DNA of 64,000 nt from Citrobacter amalonaticus (GTDB taxonomy: Bacteria > Pseudomonadota > Gammaproteobacteria > Enterobacterales > Enterobacteriaceae): the NCBI RefSeq assembly GCF_002918555.1, contig NZ_PQMB01000001.1, forward strand, positions 620,087-684,086, in the 5' to 3' direction. Numbering within the stretch: the stretch's first letter is position 1; every line of letters starts with the position of its first letter. Positions 7,422-18,802 of this stretch are shown here, one piece after another. The notes under the pieces were generated by a model that saw nothing but the letters and a program-made list of their open reading frames with translations, was not told where the DNA came from and did not search any database. Position numbers and translations under genes: made by a program.

Positions 7422-7975
7422 TGTGCAGCCTCCTTACTGTATTTTTCCCATAATGGCCTGATTTCTCCCTCCCATACCCGATCGTTGAGATCGCCGGCAT
7501 GGCGATAGCGAATGATCCCGTTCCCGTCGATCAGGAAGGTTTCCGGTGCGCCATAGACGCCTAAATCCAGCCCCAGCATACCGTCACCATCAAACAAACT
7601 CAGCGCGTAAGGATTACCCAGTTCTTTGAGCCAGGTAATGGCTTTCTGACGATCGTCTTTGTAATTCATCCCCACCACGCGAATTCCCTGCGCGGAGAGC
7701 TTATTCAGGTACTGATGCTCTGCGCGGCAGGTAGGACACCAGGTCGCCCAGACGTTCAGCAATACCGGCTTGCCCTGGGTCAAAACATCGGCCTGATAAT
7801 GCTGGCCAGGGTTTTCCAGCGACTCAAGCCGGAAGGTCGGCACCGGCTTGCCGATCAGCGCCGACTCCAGGTTGGTAGGATCGTCCCCTTCCGCGTTCCG
7901 CGCCAGCTGCCACAACAGCGCTGCGGCAATCAGCAGGAAGATAATAAAAGGAATCAACAGTACGTTGCGCTTCAT
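7418..7975 (-). CDS. ccmG: Thiol:disulfide interchange protein CcmG (DsbE)
   Basis: 185 residues. One N-terminal membrane anchor (about 4-24) is followed by a periplasmic thioredoxin fold with WATWCPTC (C80, C83). CcmG hands electrons from DsbD to CcmH or directly to apocytochrome c. The start at 7975 ([10 protein letters not shown]) overlaps the end of ccmF by four bases; the much longer frame upstream is a shadow of ccmF. Confidence 0.96.
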   Translation of the reverse strand: MKRNVLLIPFIIFLLIAAALLWQLARNAEGDDPTNLESALIGKPVPTFRLESLENPGQHYQADVLTQGKPVLLNVWATWCPTCRAEHQYLNKLSAQGIRVVGMNYKDDRQKAITWLKELGNPYALSLFDGDGMLGLDLGVYGAPETFLIDGNGIIRYRHAGDLNDRVWEGEIRPLWEKYSKEAAQ

Positions 7976-9915
7976 ACAGCCTCCGGCGCCTTGTTCTGGG
8001 AAGTGGTTCGTCTGCGATAACGCGGATCGCACAGGCATAACAGCCCGCCCAGCGCCATCAGTAAGCCTCCTGCCCAAATCCAGCGGACAAACGGTTTGTA
8101 ATACAGGCGTACCGCCCACGCCCCGTTCTCCAGTTCTTCACCAAGCGCCGCGTACAGGTCACGAGTGATCCCACCATCGATCGCCGCTTCCGTCATCATT
8201 GAACTGGTGCTGTTGTAGAAGCGTTTTTCCGCGTGCAATACCGCCTCCGGTTTACCGTCTCGCGTCACGCCGATAACCGCCACGCCGCCACGATAGTTTG
8301 GCCCCGTAATATCTTTCACTTCGCGGAAGGTGAAGCGATATTCATGAATATCCACGCTATCACCCGCTTTCATGCGAACATCTCGCTCAACGCTGTAGTT
8401 CTGGCTAAACGCGATACCGACGATGGTTACCGCCAGGCCAACGTGACCGGCGACCATGCCAAAATAGCTGAGCGTCATTTTCGTTCCGCGCGAAACGCGC
8501 TGTGCGACTTCAGCCATTGCCAGTACAAATACCCAGCTGGCCATCGCCAGGCCGACCACCGTCATCGCGACAATCTTGTTCTCAAACAGCCACGGCAACA
8601 GGAGCGACAGCACAAATGTACTCACCAGCGCAATAATCAGCAGACGTTGCAGCTTACGTGGGCGATCGCGCCCCCAGCGCACCAGCGGACCAATCCCCAG
8701 AAGCAGCGCAAACGGCGCCATCAGCCAGGTAAACATGGTATTAAAGAACGGTTCGCCAATGGAAATACTGCCCAGCCCCAGCTGTTTGTGTACCAGTGGC
8801 AGGAGCGTACCGAGCAGCACCACCAGCATGGCGGCAATGAGCAGCACGTTGTTGCCAAGCAGCAGCGATTCACGCGACCAGAGCGCATTATTCACCCGCG
8901 AGCGAACCTTGTGCCCGCGGGTGGCGAACAGCAGCAGCGAACCGCCAATCACCAGCACCATAAAAGCGAGAATAAACATCCCACGCGAAGGATCCGAGGC
9001 GAAAGCATGCACCGAAACCAGTACGCCGGAACGCACGAGGAAGGTCCCCAGCAAACAGAGTGAGAACGCGCTGATTGAAAGCAATAGCGTCCACGCTTTA
9101 AAACTGGCGCGCTGCTCCGTGACCGCCAGCGAGTGTACCAGGGCGGTTCCGACCAGCCACGGCATGAACGAGGCGTTCTCTACCGGATCCCAGAACCACC
9201 AGCCACCCCAGCCCAGTTCGTAATACGCCCACGCTGAACCCAGCACAATCCCCAGCGTCAGGAAGATCCAGGCGGCCAGCGTCCAGGGGCGAGAAAAACG
9301 GGCGAAGGTGCTGTCCAGACGCCCACTGAGCAGTGCGGCAATCGCAAACGCGAACGCCACCGAGAAACCAACGTAACCCATATACAGCAGCGGCGGGTGG
9401 AAGATCAGCCCCGGATCCTGCAACAGCGGGTTCAAATCGCGCCCTTCAATGGGGAAATCAGGCAGCGTTCGCGCGAACGGGTTGGAGGTAAACAGGATAA
9501 ACAGCAGAAAGCCAACGCTGACCATCCCCATCACCGCCAGCACGCGGGCGACGATATCCAGCGGCATTCGTTGACTGAATACCGCCACGGCAAACGTCCA
9601 GCCGCTCATCAACAGCACCCACAGCAGCAGAGAGCCTTCGTGCGCCCCCCAGGTTGCCGCCACGCGATACCAGACCGGTAGCTGCGTGTTGGAGTTGCTG
9701 GCAACGTAAGTTACAGAAAAATCGTTTACCACAAACGCATGAATCAGCACCAAAAAGGCGCCCATCACCAGCACAAACAGCAGCCAGGCAAAGGGCCGTG
9801 CCGAAGCCATCATCCGCGTATCACCACGCGCCACGCCCCAGAGTGGGTAAACGGAGAGCAGAAGCGCCACGCCGAGCGCCAGGCACAGCAGCCCGTTGCC
9901 AATTTCAGGCATCAT
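7972..9915 (-). CDS. ccmF: Heme lyase subunit CcmF
   Basis: 647 residues, a large polytopic inner-membrane protein of the heme-handling family. The tryptophan-rich WWD motif ([15 protein letters not shown], about residues 230-244) binds heme. CcmF with CcmH takes heme from holo-CcmE and attaches it to apocytochrome c in the periplasm. The start MMPEIGNG follows E. coli. It overlaps ccmE by four bases and ccmG by four. Confidence 0.97.
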   Translation of the reverse strand: MMPEIGNGLLCLALGVALLLSVYPLWGVARGDTRMMASARPFAWLLFVLVMGAFLVLIHAFVVNDFSVTYVASNSNTQLPVWYRVAATWGAHEGSLLLWVLLMSGWTFAVAVFSQRMPLDIVARVLAVMGMVSVGFLLFILFTSNPFARTLPDFPIEGRDLNPLLQDPGLIFHPPLLYMGYVGFSVAFAFAIAALLSGRLDSTFARFSRPWTLAAWIFLTLGIVLGSAWAYYELGWGGWWFWDPVENASFMPWLVGTALVHSLAVTEQRASFKAWTLLLSISAFSLCLLGTFLVRSGVLVSVHAFASDPSRGMFILAFMVLVIGGSLLLFATRGHKVRSRVNNALWSRESLLLGNNVLLIAAMLVVLLGTLLPLVHKQLGLGSISIGEPFFNTMFTWLMAPFALLLGIGPLVRWGRDRPRKLQRLLIIALVSTFVLSLLLPWLFENKIVAMTVVGLAMASWVFVLAMAEVAQRVSRGTKMTLSYFGMVAGHVGLAVTIVGIAFSQNYSVERDVRMKAGDSVDIHEYRFTFREVKDITGPNYRGGVAVIGVTRDGKPEAVLHAEKRFYNSTSSMMTEAAIDGGITRDLYAALGEELENGAWAVRLYYKPFVRWIWAGGLLMALGGLLCLCDPRYRRRTTSQNKAPEAV

Positions 9916-10391
9916 GATGATTTATCCTTATAAACGCTTTCCGGACGACGGTGATTTTCCTGCATCGCTTTTTCCACTTCTGGCGGCGTATAGTTTTCAT
10001 CATGCTTGGCGAGCACTTCTTTGGCCTGGACATGATTTTTTTCGCCAAGCTCACCCTGTACCACGACGCCCTGCCCTTCGCGGAACAGATCCGGCAGGAT
10101 GCCTTCGTACGTCACATCCACCACGCCTTCCGCGTCATAGATGCTGAAATTCACCTTCAGGGAGTCCGAATCGCGCTTCACGCTGCCCGGCATCACCATG
10201 CCGCCGACGCGCAAACGCTGGCCCACTTCCGGCAGCTGATGCGTTTCACGCTTACCGTAGAGAATCTCGCCCGGGGTATAGAACAGATCGATATTGGAGC
10301 GCAGCGCATACAGCACCAGCGTCACGGTCAGGGCCAGACCCGCCAGCACCGCGAAGGCGACCCATAAACGATTTTTTCGCCGGATATTCAT
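9912..10391 (-). CDS. ccmE: Heme chaperone CcmE
   Basis: 159 residues. An N-terminal membrane anchor (about 8-29) precedes a periplasmic OB-fold domain and a flexible tail. H130 and Y134 in [11 protein letters not shown] are the covalent heme attachment site and an axial ligand. CcmE receives heme from the CcmABCD complex and passes it to CcmF/H. It overlaps both neighbours by four bases. Confidence 0.97.
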   Translation of the reverse strand: MNIRRKNRLWVAFAVLAGLALTVTLVLYALRSNIDLFYTPGEILYGKRETHQLPEVGQRLRVGGMVMPGSVKRDSDSLKVNFSIYDAEGVVDVTYEGILPDLFREGQGVVVQGELGEKNHVQAKEVLAKHDENYTPPEVEKAMQENHRRPESVYKDKSS

Positions 10392-10600
10392 GCTGCCTCC
10401 TGCTGCGCCTGCGCCGCACGCATGCGGGCTTCTCGCGCACGTTGCTGCGCAATATCACGTAAAATCGCACGATGCTGCATCGTACTTTGTACCACCAGTA
10501 TTGCCATGGGAATAACGGTCATCGCGACCGCCAGCCAGACATAAAAGGCGTAGCCGCCCATAGCAAAGAAATCACTCCAGGATGCAAATGCGCTGGTCAT
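10388..10600 (-). CDS. ccmD: Heme exporter protein CcmD
   Basis: A 70-residue protein with one membrane segment (about 18-38, [19 protein letters not shown]) and a charged cytoplasmic tail rich in Ala, Arg and Gln. In this family it holds CcmE to CcmC and helps release holo-CcmE. It overlaps ccmC and ccmE by four bases each. Confidence 0.95.
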   Translation of the reverse strand: MTSAFASWSDFFAMGGYAFYVWLAVAMTVIPMAILVVQSTMQHRAILRDIAQQRAREARMRAAQAQQEAA

Positions 10601-11334
10601 TGGCGGCCTCTTTTTAAAATCAGTTCACTCACCCACGGGCGACGTTTTTCCATTATCAGAATCAGGTTACGCATACGCATCAGCGTCAGCGTGATAAACA
10701 GCAGCAGGCAGCCGATGATCGCCAGGCGCAGTGGCGTGCGCATCGCCGGATCAATGCTTTGCTGCATTCGGGTAGACCCCTGATGCAAGGTGTTCCACCA
10801 CTCTACCGAGTAGTGAATAATCGGTAAGTTAACCACGCCAATCAGCACCAGAATACCCGCTGCGCGCCCGGCGAGACGACGATCGTCAAAGGCGTGCCAC
10901 AGCGCAATCGCGCCGACATAGAGAAACAGCAGCACCAGCTCAGAGGTGAGTCGGGCATCCCAGACCCACCAGGTTCCCCACATCGGTTTGCCCCAGGCAG
11001 AGCCGGTTACCAGCGCAATAAAGGTAAACACCGCCCCCACCGGCGCCATCGCCGCCAGCGCCAGATTGGCCATTTTCATCTGCCAGACCAGACCAATGAA
11101 CGCCGCGACGGCCATTGAGGCGTAGATCCCCATAGACCAGATCGCCGCCGGGACGTGCAGATAAATAATGCGATAGCTGTCCCCCTGCTGATAATCCGCA
11201 GGCGCAAAACCGAATCCCCAAATCCAGCCCGCTGCCAGCACCGCTGCACTGGCAACACCTAACCACGGGATGAACCAGCCGCAGATCTGATAGAGCCGCG
11301 AGGGAATCGCCAGTTGATGAAGTGTTTTCCACAT
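10597..11334 (-). CDS. ccmC: Heme exporter protein CcmC
   Basis: 245 residues, six membrane helices. The WWD motif (WGTWWVWDARLTSE, about residues 118-131) and flanking histidines bind heme for loading onto CcmE. It is encoded between ccmB (40-base gap) and ccmD. Confidence 0.97.
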   Translation of the reverse strand: MWKTLHQLAIPSRLYQICGWFIPWLGVASAAVLAAGWIWGFGFAPADYQQGDSYRIIYLHVPAAIWSMGIYASMAVAAFIGLVWQMKMANLALAAMAPVGAVFTFIALVTGSAWGKPMWGTWWVWDARLTSELVLLFLYVGAIALWHAFDDRRLAGRAAGILVLIGVVNLPIIHYSVEWWNTLHQGSTRMQQSIDPAMRTPLRLAIIGCLLLFITLTLMRMRNLILIMEKRRPWVSELILKRGRQ

Positions 11335-11374
11335 ATTCAGTCACCAGACTCAAACAAAACGAATGTAAACTGCG

Positions 11375-12034
11375 CTACTGCAAACTGATGCGTAACGCTG
11401 CCGCCGTCGCAAAAGGACTTAACGTTGCGCTGCCGACCAACAGCGCGCCCAGAATCGCCATGTACCCCTCAACGGGCAGGTGCATGGAGGCCGCATCCAT
11501 CGCGGCGGTAGCAAAAATCAATAACGGGATAGTCAGTGGTAACACCAGAACGCTCAGCAGAACGCCGCCGCGTTTGAGTCCAACCGTTAATCCAACGCCC
11601 GGCGCCCCGAGAAAACCCAGCGTCGGCGTGCCCAGCAATAAGGTCAGCGCCATAATTTTCCAGCCGTACACGTCCATTCCCAGCAGCAGCGCCACCAGCG
11701 GGGAGAGGACCAGCAGCGGCAGCCCGGTCACCATCCAGTGAGCCATCACCTTCGCCAGCACCACGGCCGGTAACGGTAAGGGCAGCAGCATCAGCTGTTC
11801 GAGACTGCCGTCCTGCAGATCGTCGCGGAAAAGACGCTCCAGAGCCAGCAGTGAGGAGAGCAACGCAGCGACCCAGATAATACCGGGAGCAATACGCGCT
11901 AACAATTGCGGCTCCGGCCCAATGCTCAGCGGAAACAGTGTAATAACAATCAGGAAGAACCAGAGCGGATTAGCAATTTCCGCACTATGACGGAATGCAA
12001 CCCGCAGTTCGAGACGGAAAATTCGCCACATCAT
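11375..12034 (-). CDS. ccmB: Heme exporter ABC permease CcmB
   Basis: 219 residues (E. coli 220) with six hydrophobic segments and no other domain, the membrane subunit of the CcmAB transporter that powers release of holo-CcmE. It overlaps ccmA by four bases. Confidence 0.96.
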   Translation of the reverse strand: MMWRIFRLELRVAFRHSAEIANPLWFFLIVITLFPLSIGPEPQLLARIAPGIIWVAALLSSLLALERLFRDDLQDGSLEQLMLLPLPLPAVVLAKVMAHWMVTGLPLLVLSPLVALLLGMDVYGWKIMALTLLLGTPTLGFLGAPGVGLTVGLKRGGVLLSVLVLPLTIPLLIFATAAMDAASMHLPVEGYMAILGALLVGSATLSPFATAAALRISLQ

Positions 12035-12651
12035 TGCCCTGCCCTCTCGCTGGTCAGCGCAATGCGGCGGATTTTGTCCGTTGCAACGTTCATCGGCTGG
12101 TGAGTGGTCAGGATGACAATCCCGCCCTGCTCAGTGTGCTGAGCCATACGCTGCGTCAGGCGCTCCACGCCGTTCACATCGATGGCGGTAAAAGGTTCGT
12201 CGAGGATCCAGAGCGTAGCGCGGGTGAGCCAGAGACGTGCCAGCGCCACGCGACGCTGTTGTCCGGCTGAGAGTTGATTAACGGGAATATCTTCATATCC
12301 GGCAAGTCCAGCCTGCGCCAGCGCCTCCAGACACCGTGCGGTATCGCCGTCCTGATGAAAAAAACGCAGGTTCTCCAACGCCGTCAGCCGGGTTTTAATC
12401 CCCGGCTGATGTCCAATCCACAACAAATTTTGATGGTAGCTGTCCCGTACGTGATGCAGCGGTTGCTCCTGCCAGCATACGTCCCCGGCGTCAGGGCGAG
12501 CGAGCCCGGTGAGCAACCGCAACAGGGTGGTTTTCCCTGCGCCATTGCCCCCGGTGATTTGCACCCATTCCCCCGCTTTCACGTGGAATGACAAACCACT
12601 AAACAATATTCTGTCATCTCGCTCACAAAGTAATTCTCTGGCTTCAAGCAT
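12031..12651 (-). CDS. ccmA: Heme exporter ATP-binding protein CcmA
   Basis: 206 residues, a compact ABC ATPase: Walker [10 protein letters not shown] near residue 34, signature LSAGQQRR near 126 and Walker B LWILDEP near 146. It couples ATP hydrolysis to holo-CcmE release with CcmB. It starts 20 bases after the napC stop, so ccm is cotranscribed with nap. Confidence 0.97.
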   Translation of the reverse strand: MLEARELLCERDDRILFSGLSFHVKAGEWVQITGGNGAGKTTLLRLLTGLARPDAGDVCWQEQPLHHVRDSYHQNLLWIGHQPGIKTRLTALENLRFFHQDGDTARCLEALAQAGLAGYEDIPVNQLSAGQQRRVALARLWLTRATLWILDEPFTAIDVNGVERLTQRMAQHTEQGGIVILTTHQPMNVATDKIRRIALTSERAGQ

Positions 12652-12671
12652 ACCTGATTATCGACATCCTG

Positions 12672-13274
12672 TTAAAAGCCTGGTTTGACTTCTCGCATAT
12701 CCGGGAGCTTATGCGCGATCCCTTTATGGCAGTCAATACAGGTCTGGCCGTCTTTCACTGCCTGATCGTGCATTTTCGCCGCGACGGTTTTTTGGGCAGT
12801 TAAATCCATAAACTCGAAGTTATGGCAGTTACGACACTCCTGAGAGTTATTATCTTTCATTCGTCGCCATTCATTCTGCGCCATTGTCAGACGATGGTCT
12901 TCAAATTTCTGTGGTGTATCGATCAGACCCAGCGCTTTTGCATACAGTTCTTTGCTGGCTTTAATCTTACGGATCATCTTCGGACCGAACTCATGCGGTA
13001 CGTGACAATCAGGGCAGGTTGCACGCACGCCGCTACGATTGTTGTAGTGTACGGTTTCCATGTATTCCTGGTAGACCGTATTACGCATTTCGTGACAGCT
13101 GATGCAGAACTCTTCGGTGTTGGCCTTTTCCATCCCGGTGTTGAAACCGCCCCAGAAAATTATGCCGCCAACGAACCCGATTAACAACAGCGTACCCAGC
13201 GCCAGGCGGCTGGGGCGACGCCACCACTGCCAGATGCGCTTAATCCAGCCTGGTTTACGGTTAGAATTTTCCAA
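12672..13274 (-). CDS. napC: Membrane tetraheme cytochrome c NapC
   Basis: 200 residues. One N-terminal membrane helix (about 22-45) is followed by a periplasmic domain with four heme c motifs: CISCH, CPDCH, CRNCH and CIDCH. NapC oxidises menaquinol or ubiquinol and passes electrons to NapB and NapA. It lies 156 bases after napB, the largest gap inside the operon; that gap shows only a ribosome site and no clear promoter. Confidence 0.97.
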   Translation of the reverse strand: MENSNRKPGWIKRIWQWWRRPSRLALGTLLLIGFVGGIIFWGGFNTGMEKANTEEFCISCHEMRNTVYQEYMETVHYNNRSGVRATCPDCHVPHEFGPKMIRKIKASKELYAKALGLIDTPQKFEDHRLTMAQNEWRRMKDNNSQECRNCHNFEFMDLTAQKTVAAKMHDQAVKDGQTCIDCHKGIAHKLPDMREVKPGF

Positions 13275-13430
13275 AATGACCTCCCGAGCCTATTCCAGTA
13301 GGCGTACATTGTTGCAACCAGCCTGGACGCGGACAGCGCGGGACAATCAGAGCGAACTTGCAGTACGCGAGGATTGTGAACATTGTCCAGGTCCGGAATG
13401 GCAAATAAAATAGCCTAATGGGACAGGCTC

Positions 13431-13880
13431 TCATTTCCCGTAACCTTTCGATGGAGTAAAGGTATTACCCACAATCGGCGCGGCGTCAGCCTGCGGTACG
13501 TGGCATTGCAGACAGAAGTAGCGACGCGGAGCCACTTCGGCCAGCACTTTGCCATCGCTGTCCATAAAGTGCGTCGGGCTGATGCGAGGCGCGCCGGTAG
13601 TACGGTAGCTCTCCACACCGTGGCACTGCAGGCAGCGGTTGGTATTGGTAGTCACCTGATAACCATCAACGCTGTGCGGGATCATCGGCGGCTGGTTAAC
13701 ATAGTTCAGCGGCATACGTTCCTGCTCTTTCTGCATGCGAATCGCCCCTTCCTGCGTTCCGGAGACTTCCGGAGACTGACTGAGATCCACTCCATTTGCT
13801 GCCCAAACCGCGCCGCTCACCACCAGGGCCAGCAGGGCCGTCCATTGACACAGCACTTTTTTCAGGTCATGGCTTTTCAT
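13431..13880 (-). CDS. napB: Periplasmic nitrate reductase diheme cytochrome NapB
   Basis: 149 residues from the ATG at 13880 ([11 protein letters not shown]), the E. coli start; a frame seven codons longer lacks a better site. A signal peptide ends near AVWAANG, and two CLQCH motifs bind c-type hemes. NapB is the electron-transfer subunit that feeds NapA. It overlaps the napH stop by four bases. Confidence 0.96.
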   Translation of the reverse strand: MKSHDLKKVLCQWTALLALVVSGAVWAANGVDLSQSPEVSGTQEGAIRMQKEQERMPLNYVNQPPMIPHSVDGYQVTTNTNRCLQCHGVESYRTTGAPRISPTHFMDSDGKVLAEVAPRRYFCLQCHVPQADAAPIVGNTFTPSKGYGK

Positions 13881-14740
13881 GATTTCGCTCCCGAACTCCA
13901 TCGTGTAGTTATTGTAAAAACATCCTCAGAACAGACATCGACACAGCGACCGCAGGTCATGCAGTCACGGCTGGTCACCTGCACCGGGCTTTGCTCATCC
14001 AGCACCGGCGCACGTAGCACATGCGGTTCCGGGCAAACATGAAAACAATCCATGCAGCGGTTACATTTCTGTCTGTCAATCGCTGCAACCGTTAACGCAC
14101 CTTTACTCCCTATCGCGCCGTACAGTGCGCCTAAGGGACAAAGATGCCCGCACCAGCCGTGTTCAACGACCAGTAAATCAAATAAAAACAGAGCGATAAT
14201 CAGCAGAGCACCGCTACCGAATCCCATCACCAGGCTTCGTCCGAGCAGGGAAACGGGGTTGATCCATTCCCACAACAGCGTTCCTGTCAGCGCTGAACCT
14301 GTCAGCACCACGACCAGGAGGACGTACCGTATATGGCGAGGGATCGTCGCGGACTGATTCAGGTCAAACCGTCTGCGCAACCCGTTAGCTAAATCGGTAA
14401 CAGGGTTTAGCGGGCAGACCCAACTACAGAACAATCGCTTTCCTGCCAGTGCATACAGCACCGTAATAATCACAGCCCCCGTCAGCGCAACCGTGGCGGG
14501 CAGATGTCCGCTCGCCAGGCTTTGCAGGGTAATGAGCGGGTCGGTCAGTGGGATGGTATCGAACAGCAGGCTGCTGCTGTAATTCCCATGCAGGATCCAG
14601 ACACCTAGCCACGGACCGCTAAGAAACATCCCCAGCACCACCAGTTGACTGATGCGACGCAGTACCAGCCAGCGGTGACTGCGCCACCAGCCTTTTTTCG
14701 CCTGGGCTTCACGCCCGACGTCACGTTTACGGTTTGCCAT
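13877..14740 (-). CDS. napH: Quinol dehydrogenase membrane component NapH
   Basis: 287 residues. Four membrane helices carry conserved CxxxCP motifs (CSWVCPLNP and CGHLCPLGA). A cytoplasmic C-terminus has two [4Fe-4S] clusters ([12 protein letters not shown] and [11 protein letters not shown]). NapH with NapG forms a quinol-oxidising route to NapA in addition to NapC. It overlaps napG by 14 bases. Confidence 0.96.
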   Translation of the reverse strand: MANRKRDVGREAQAKKGWWRSHRWLVLRRISQLVVLGMFLSGPWLGVWILHGNYSSSLLFDTIPLTDPLITLQSLASGHLPATVALTGAVIITVLYALAGKRLFCSWVCPLNPVTDLANGLRRRFDLNQSATIPRHIRYVLLVVVLTGSALTGTLLWEWINPVSLLGRSLVMGFGSGALLIIALFLFDLLVVEHGWCGHLCPLGALYGAIGSKGALTVAAIDRQKCNRCMDCFHVCPEPHVLRAPVLDEQSPVQVTSRDCMTCGRCVDVCSEDVFTITTRWSSGAKS

Positions 14741-15422
14741 CTTTCCCCTCCAGCCAGCCGAAGCGGTAATGGTGCCCCAACTCCCCTTTCGCCAGAGACA
14801 GCGGCAAAACTTTTATTGCCGGCTGCTCCAGGACGCAGACCTTCTCGCATTTGCCGCAGCCGGTACAGGCGTCGCTGTGTACGGTTGGCAAAAATCGTGC
14901 GTGCTTACCGGTACGCATATTGCGATCCAGCTCCAGCGTGATGGCCTCATCAATTTTCGGGCATTCGCGGTAACACACGTCACAGCGCAATCCCTGGAAG
15001 TTAAGACAGTTCTCCTGATCCAGCAGAACCGCCAGCCCCATACGCGAATCATCAATGGATTCGATTTCCCGATCTAACGCCCCGCTGGGGCAGACTTTGG
15101 CGCACGGAATGTCTTCACACATTTCGCAGGGGATATCACGAGCAACAAAGTAAGGCGTACCAGCCGAAAGCCCGGAGGCCAGCGTCGCCAGTTTCAACGT
15201 GTCATAAGGGCATGCCTGGACGCACTGCCCGCAGCGGATGCAGGCGCTGGCAAACGCATCCTCACTCAATGCGCCAGGCGGGCGCAACCGCACACCGGTT
15301 GCACGTGCGGTTTGCTGTTGTAACCCCAGCGCCACGCCAACGGCAACCAGCCCGCCCGCTGTGCGAACAACATCGCGCAGGAAGCGGCGGCGGCCATTTT
15401 GAGGTTTCGCTGACCGGGACAT
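14727..15422 (-). CDS. napG: Ferredoxin-type protein NapG
   Basis: 231 residues with a twin-arginine signal ([14 protein letters not shown], about 12-25) and four [4Fe-4S] binding sets ([46 protein letters not shown]). It is exported folded and works with NapH in electron transfer from quinol. It begins six bases after the napA stop. Confidence 0.96.
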   Translation of the reverse strand: MSRSAKPQNGRRRFLRDVVRTAGGLVAVGVALGLQQQTARATGVRLRPPGALSEDAFASACIRCGQCVQACPYDTLKLATLASGLSAGTPYFVARDIPCEMCEDIPCAKVCPSGALDREIESIDDSRMGLAVLLDQENCLNFQGLRCDVCYRECPKIDEAITLELDRNMRTGKHARFLPTVHSDACTGCGKCEKVCVLEQPAIKVLPLSLAKGELGHHYRFGWLEGKDGKP

Positions 15423-15428
15423 GACGGC

Positions 15429-17915
15429 TTACACCTTCGCCAGTTTAACGGCACACTTCTTGAAATCCGTCTCTTTGGAGAGCGGATCCGTCGCATCCAG
15501 CGTCAGGTTATTCACCAGCTGTGCGGCGTCGAAGAACGGCATATAGACCAGCCCCTGCGGCGGTCGGTTACGACCACGCGTTTCCACGATTGAAATCACT
15601 TCGCCACGACGGGAAATCACTTTCACCTTATCGCCACGACGCAGATCGCGTGATTTTGCATCCAGCGGATGAATAAACAGTACCGCTTCCGGGAACGCAC
15701 GGTGCAGCTCAGGGACGCGGCGCGTCATGCTGCCGGTGTGCCAGTGCTCCAGTACGCGACCCGTGGAGAGCCACAGGTCATACTCTTTGTCCGGCGCTTC
15801 CGCCGCGGGTTCGAACGGCAGCGCGAAAATCACCGCTTTGCCATCTGGCTTACCATAGAATTTGTAACCCTCACCTGCTTTCACGTACGGGTCATTCCCT
15901 TCGCTGTAGCGCCACTGTGTCTCTTTACCGTCAACCACCGGCCAGCGCAGGCCGCGTGCTTTGTGGTAATCGTCAAACGGCGCCAGATCGTGACCGTGTC
16001 CGCGACCAAACCAGGCATACTCTTCGAACAGCCCTTTTTGCAGGTAAAAACCCAGCTCGCGGGATTCATCATTCAGCTGATCTTCCGCAATCTCGCTCAG
16101 CGGATATTTCGTCACTGCAGGCGTTGCAAACAGTACGTCGTACAGGGTTTTGCCACGCAGTTCCGGTTTTTGCGCCAGTAGCTCTTCCGGCCAGACCTCT
16201 TCCGTTTTGAAACGACGCGCAAACTGCACTAACTGCCACAGATCCGATTTCGCCTCGCCTGGCGCGGTAATCTGCTGATGCCAGAACTGGGTGCGGCGCT
16301 CGGCGTTGCCGTAAGCCCCCTCTTTTTCAACCCACATCGCGGTTGGCAGGATAAGATCCGCTGCCAGCGCGCTGACGGTTGGGTACGGATCGGAGACAAT
16401 GATAAAGTTACGCGGATCGCGCCAGCCCGGCATACGCTCTTCATTGATGTTCGGGCCTGCCTGCATGTTATTGGTACACATTGTCCAGTAGACATTCAGC
16501 TTGCCGTCTTTCAACGCACGATCCTGTGCTATCGCATGCAGACCGATTTTTGCCGGAATGGTCCCGGCAGGAATATTCCAGTGTTTCTCACAGATTTCAC
16601 GATGCTTATCGTTGGTCACCACCATGTCCGCAGGCAGACGGTGGGAGAAGGTTCCCACTTCACGGGCGGTACCACAGGCAGAAGGCTGACCGGTCAGGGA
16701 GAACGGTCCACAACCCGGCTGGGCAATTTTTCCCGTCAGCAGGTGGATGTTGTAAACCAGGTTGTTGGCCCACACGCCGCGCGTATGCTGGTTAAAGCCC
16801 ATCGTCCAGTAGGAGATGACCTTCTTATTCGGATCGGCATACAGTTTTGCCAGCTGTTCCAGCTGATCTTTCGGCACGCCGGTCATTTCGGCGGTTTTAT
16901 CCAGCGTGTACTCGGCAACGAAGGCTTTGTAGTCTTCAAAGCTCATCGGCTCGGAGGCATCGGAACCCGGGTTTTTCGCCGCTTTTTCCAGCGGATGGGT
17001 AGGACGCAGGCCGTAGCCGATATCCGTAACCCCTTTACGCAGGTTGACGTGCTTGCTGAAGAAGTCCTGATTGATCGCATCGTTCTGAATGATGTAGTTC
17101 GCGATGTAGTTGAGGATCACCAGATCGGTTTGCGGCGTGAAGATCATGCCGTTATCCGCCAGCTCAAAACTACGATGCTGGAAGGTGGACAGTACGGCGA
17201 CAGTCACATTTTGGTCAGACAAACGACGGTTGGTGATGCGCGACCACAGGATCGGGTGCATCTCCGCCATATTGGCGCCCCACAGGACAAACGCGTCAGC
17301 CTGCTCGATATCGTCGTAGCAGCCCATCGGCTCATCCATACCAAAGGTACGCATGAAGCCCACTACCGCTGACGCCATGCAGTGACGCGCGTTCGGGTCG
17401 ATGTTATTGGAGCGGAAGCCTGCTTTGAACAGTTTGGCGGCGGCATAGCCTTCCCAGATGGTCCACTGGCCGGAACCGAACATCCCGATGGACTCCGGGC
17501 CTTTCTCTTTCATGGACGTTTTGAATTTCTCTTCCATGATATCGAACGCTTGATCCCAACCGATCGGGGTGAAATCGCCATCTTTACTGTACTGACCCTC
17601 TTTCATACGCAGCATCGGCTGCGTTAAGCGGTCCTTTCCATACATGATCTTTGGCAGGAAGTAACCTTTGATGCAGTTAAGACCACGGTTAACCGGTGCC
17701 TCCGGATCGCCCTGGCAGGCCACAATACGACCCTGCTGAGTTCCGACCAGCACACCACAACCGGTACCGCAAAAACGGCACGGCGCTTTGTCCCACTTAA
17801 TGGCTTCCTGCTGGCCCACAACCGCGCGGGCCACGCCCGGCACGCTTAGCCCGGCAGCCGCCGCAGCGGCCGCAACGGCGTTAGCTTTCATAAAGCTACG
17901 ACGACTGAGTTTCAT
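15429..17915 (-). CDS. napA: Periplasmic nitrate reductase catalytic subunit NapA
   Basis: 828 residues. A twin-arginine signal (SRRSFMK, residues 4-10) directs folded export. One [4Fe-4S] cluster is bound by C46, C49, C53 and C81. The bis-MGD molybdenum is ligated by C179 in [12 protein letters not shown]. NapA reduces nitrate to nitrite in the periplasm. It overlaps napD by four bases. All cofactor residues are present and the length is normal. Confidence 0.98.
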   Translation of the reverse strand: MKLSRRSFMKANAVAAAAAAAGLSVPGVARAVVGQQEAIKWDKAPCRFCGTGCGVLVGTQQGRIVACQGDPEAPVNRGLNCIKGYFLPKIMYGKDRLTQPMLRMKEGQYSKDGDFTPIGWDQAFDIMEEKFKTSMKEKGPESIGMFGSGQWTIWEGYAAAKLFKAGFRSNNIDPNARHCMASAVVGFMRTFGMDEPMGCYDDIEQADAFVLWGANMAEMHPILWSRITNRRLSDQNVTVAVLSTFQHRSFELADNGMIFTPQTDLVILNYIANYIIQNDAINQDFFSKHVNLRKGVTDIGYGLRPTHPLEKAAKNPGSDASEPMSFEDYKAFVAEYTLDKTAEMTGVPKDQLEQLAKLYADPNKKVISYWTMGFNQHTRGVWANNLVYNIHLLTGKIAQPGCGPFSLTGQPSACGTAREVGTFSHRLPADMVVTNDKHREICEKHWNIPAGTIPAKIGLHAIAQDRALKDGKLNVYWTMCTNNMQAGPNINEERMPGWRDPRNFIIVSDPYPTVSALAADLILPTAMWVEKEGAYGNAERRTQFWHQQITAPGEAKSDLWQLVQFARRFKTEEVWPEELLAQKPELRGKTLYDVLFATPAVTKYPLSEIAEDQLNDESRELGFYLQKGLFEEYAWFGRGHGHDLAPFDDYHKARGLRWPVVDGKETQWRYSEGNDPYVKAGEGYKFYGKPDGKAVIFALPFEPAAEAPDKEYDLWLSTGRVLEHWHTGSMTRRVPELHRAFPEAVLFIHPLDAKSRDLRRGDKVKVISRRGEVISIVETRGRNRPPQGLVYMPFFDAAQLVNNLTLDATDPLSKETDFKKCAVKLAKV

Positions 17916-18175
17916 GGTGTTTCCTCACCTTGCTCATCCTGCTGGTGATAAACCAGCGACACCGCCAGTACGCCCGCAACGTTGCGCACCGACTCAATTG
18001 TTTGCATCAGCGTTTCGCTGTGTTCTGCCTCAACCACCACAATCAACTGACCGCTTTCCCTGTCACTCACGGCGACTTCACAGCCTGGAAATTCGCTCAG
18101 TTGTGTGCTGATATCCTGTAAATGCTGGCCTTTGGCCTGAACGATCAGGCTGCAGACCTGCCAGTTAGTGTCCAT
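17912..18175 (-). CDS. napD: NapA signal-binding chaperone NapD
   Basis: 87 residues starting [10 protein letters not shown], a ferredoxin-fold chaperone that binds the twin-arginine signal of NapA and prevents premature export. The start at 18175 lies inside the end of napF (11-base overlap) and matches the family length; the 202-codon frame seen here extends upstream only by chance. Confidence 0.95.
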   Translation of the reverse strand: MDTNWQVCSLIVQAKGQHLQDISTQLSEFPGCEVAVSDRESGQLIVVVEAEHSETLMQTIESVRNVAGVLAVSLVYHQQDEQGEETP

Positions 18176-18656
18176 GGTTGTACTCCGCAGTAATGGCTGA
18201 TACCGGACAGCTGGCGGCACAAGCCCCGCATCCGTTGCACGCCTGATTGTCGAGTTGTGGTTGATATATACCGGACAGCGTGGGACGAAAAGTAATCGCC
18301 AGGGGTTCACAACTGTCCTGACAGCGACGACATTCCACGGACTGATACGCCAGACAATCTTGCCCGATAGTGAAATCCAGCTCCCATGCCCTAGTGTGGC
18401 GCGGAGAAAAAAGGGATTCCGGGCAAGCCTGCGCACAGGCGTAGCAGAAGCTACATTCGTTTTGGGTGAAATTGATAACCGGATACCCACCCGAACCGCG
18501 TTGCAGAATGGCGTTTTCACAGGCCTGTATGCAGGCGTCGCAGCGGGTACAGTGACGCAGAAAGTGGGTCTCTTCGCCAGACCAGGGCGGACGGATCCCG
18601 ATGCTGGCGTTGCGCCAGCTGCCGGTCAGTATGCCTCGACGGGATAGATCAACCAT
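18165..18656 (-). CDS. napF: Ferredoxin-type protein NapF
   Basis: 163 residues with [4Fe-4S] motifs CTRCDACIQAC, CSFCYACAQACP and CNGCGACAASCP plus further cysteines. It is cytoplasmic and associates with NapA before export, probably for maturation. First gene of napFDAGHBC-ccmABCDEFGH. Confidence 0.96.
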   Translation of the reverse strand: MVDLSRRGILTGSWRNASIGIRPPWSGEETHFLRHCTRCDACIQACENAILQRGSGGYPVINFTQNECSFCYACAQACPESLFSPRHTRAWELDFTIGQDCLAYQSVECRRCQDSCEPLAITFRPTLSGIYQPQLDNQACNGCGACAASCPVSAITAEYNHGH

Positions 18657-18730
18657 GACATTGTCCTTCCAGATACAACGCTCACCCAGGGCGGGTTAAA
18701 AATCGCACAACAACTACTCATTCATTATTA

Positions 18731-18802
18731 TGATTGGTAAGATATTTCAGGATGTGTGGCAGATGCATACCCCGATTGGGGTAAATGCGGGAGTGGGATC
18801 AA
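18731..18802 (-). promoter_or_regulatory. napF promoter with FNR and NarP/NarL sites
   Basis: TACCCCGATTGGGGTA (18768-18783) is a perfect inverted repeat of the NarL/NarP heptamer type. Twenty bases further upstream, TTGAT (complement of 18798-18802) is one half of an FNR site; the other half is poor. TATCTT (complement of 18739-18744) fits a -10. If transcription starts near 18731, the sites centre at -44.5 and -64.5, the spacing known for E. coli napF. Confidence 0.75.

Noticed and set aside
7976..8119. Upstream extension of ccmG
   Set aside because: It runs inside ccmF; the four-base overlap start at 7975 matches operon style and protein length.
13275..13430. Possible extra gene between napB and napC
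   Set aside because: No frame with a start and ribosome site fits; it is an intra-operon spacer.
16278..17372. 364-codon plus-strand frame inside napA
   Set aside because: It is a shadow of napA, whose cofactor motifs and length are all normal.
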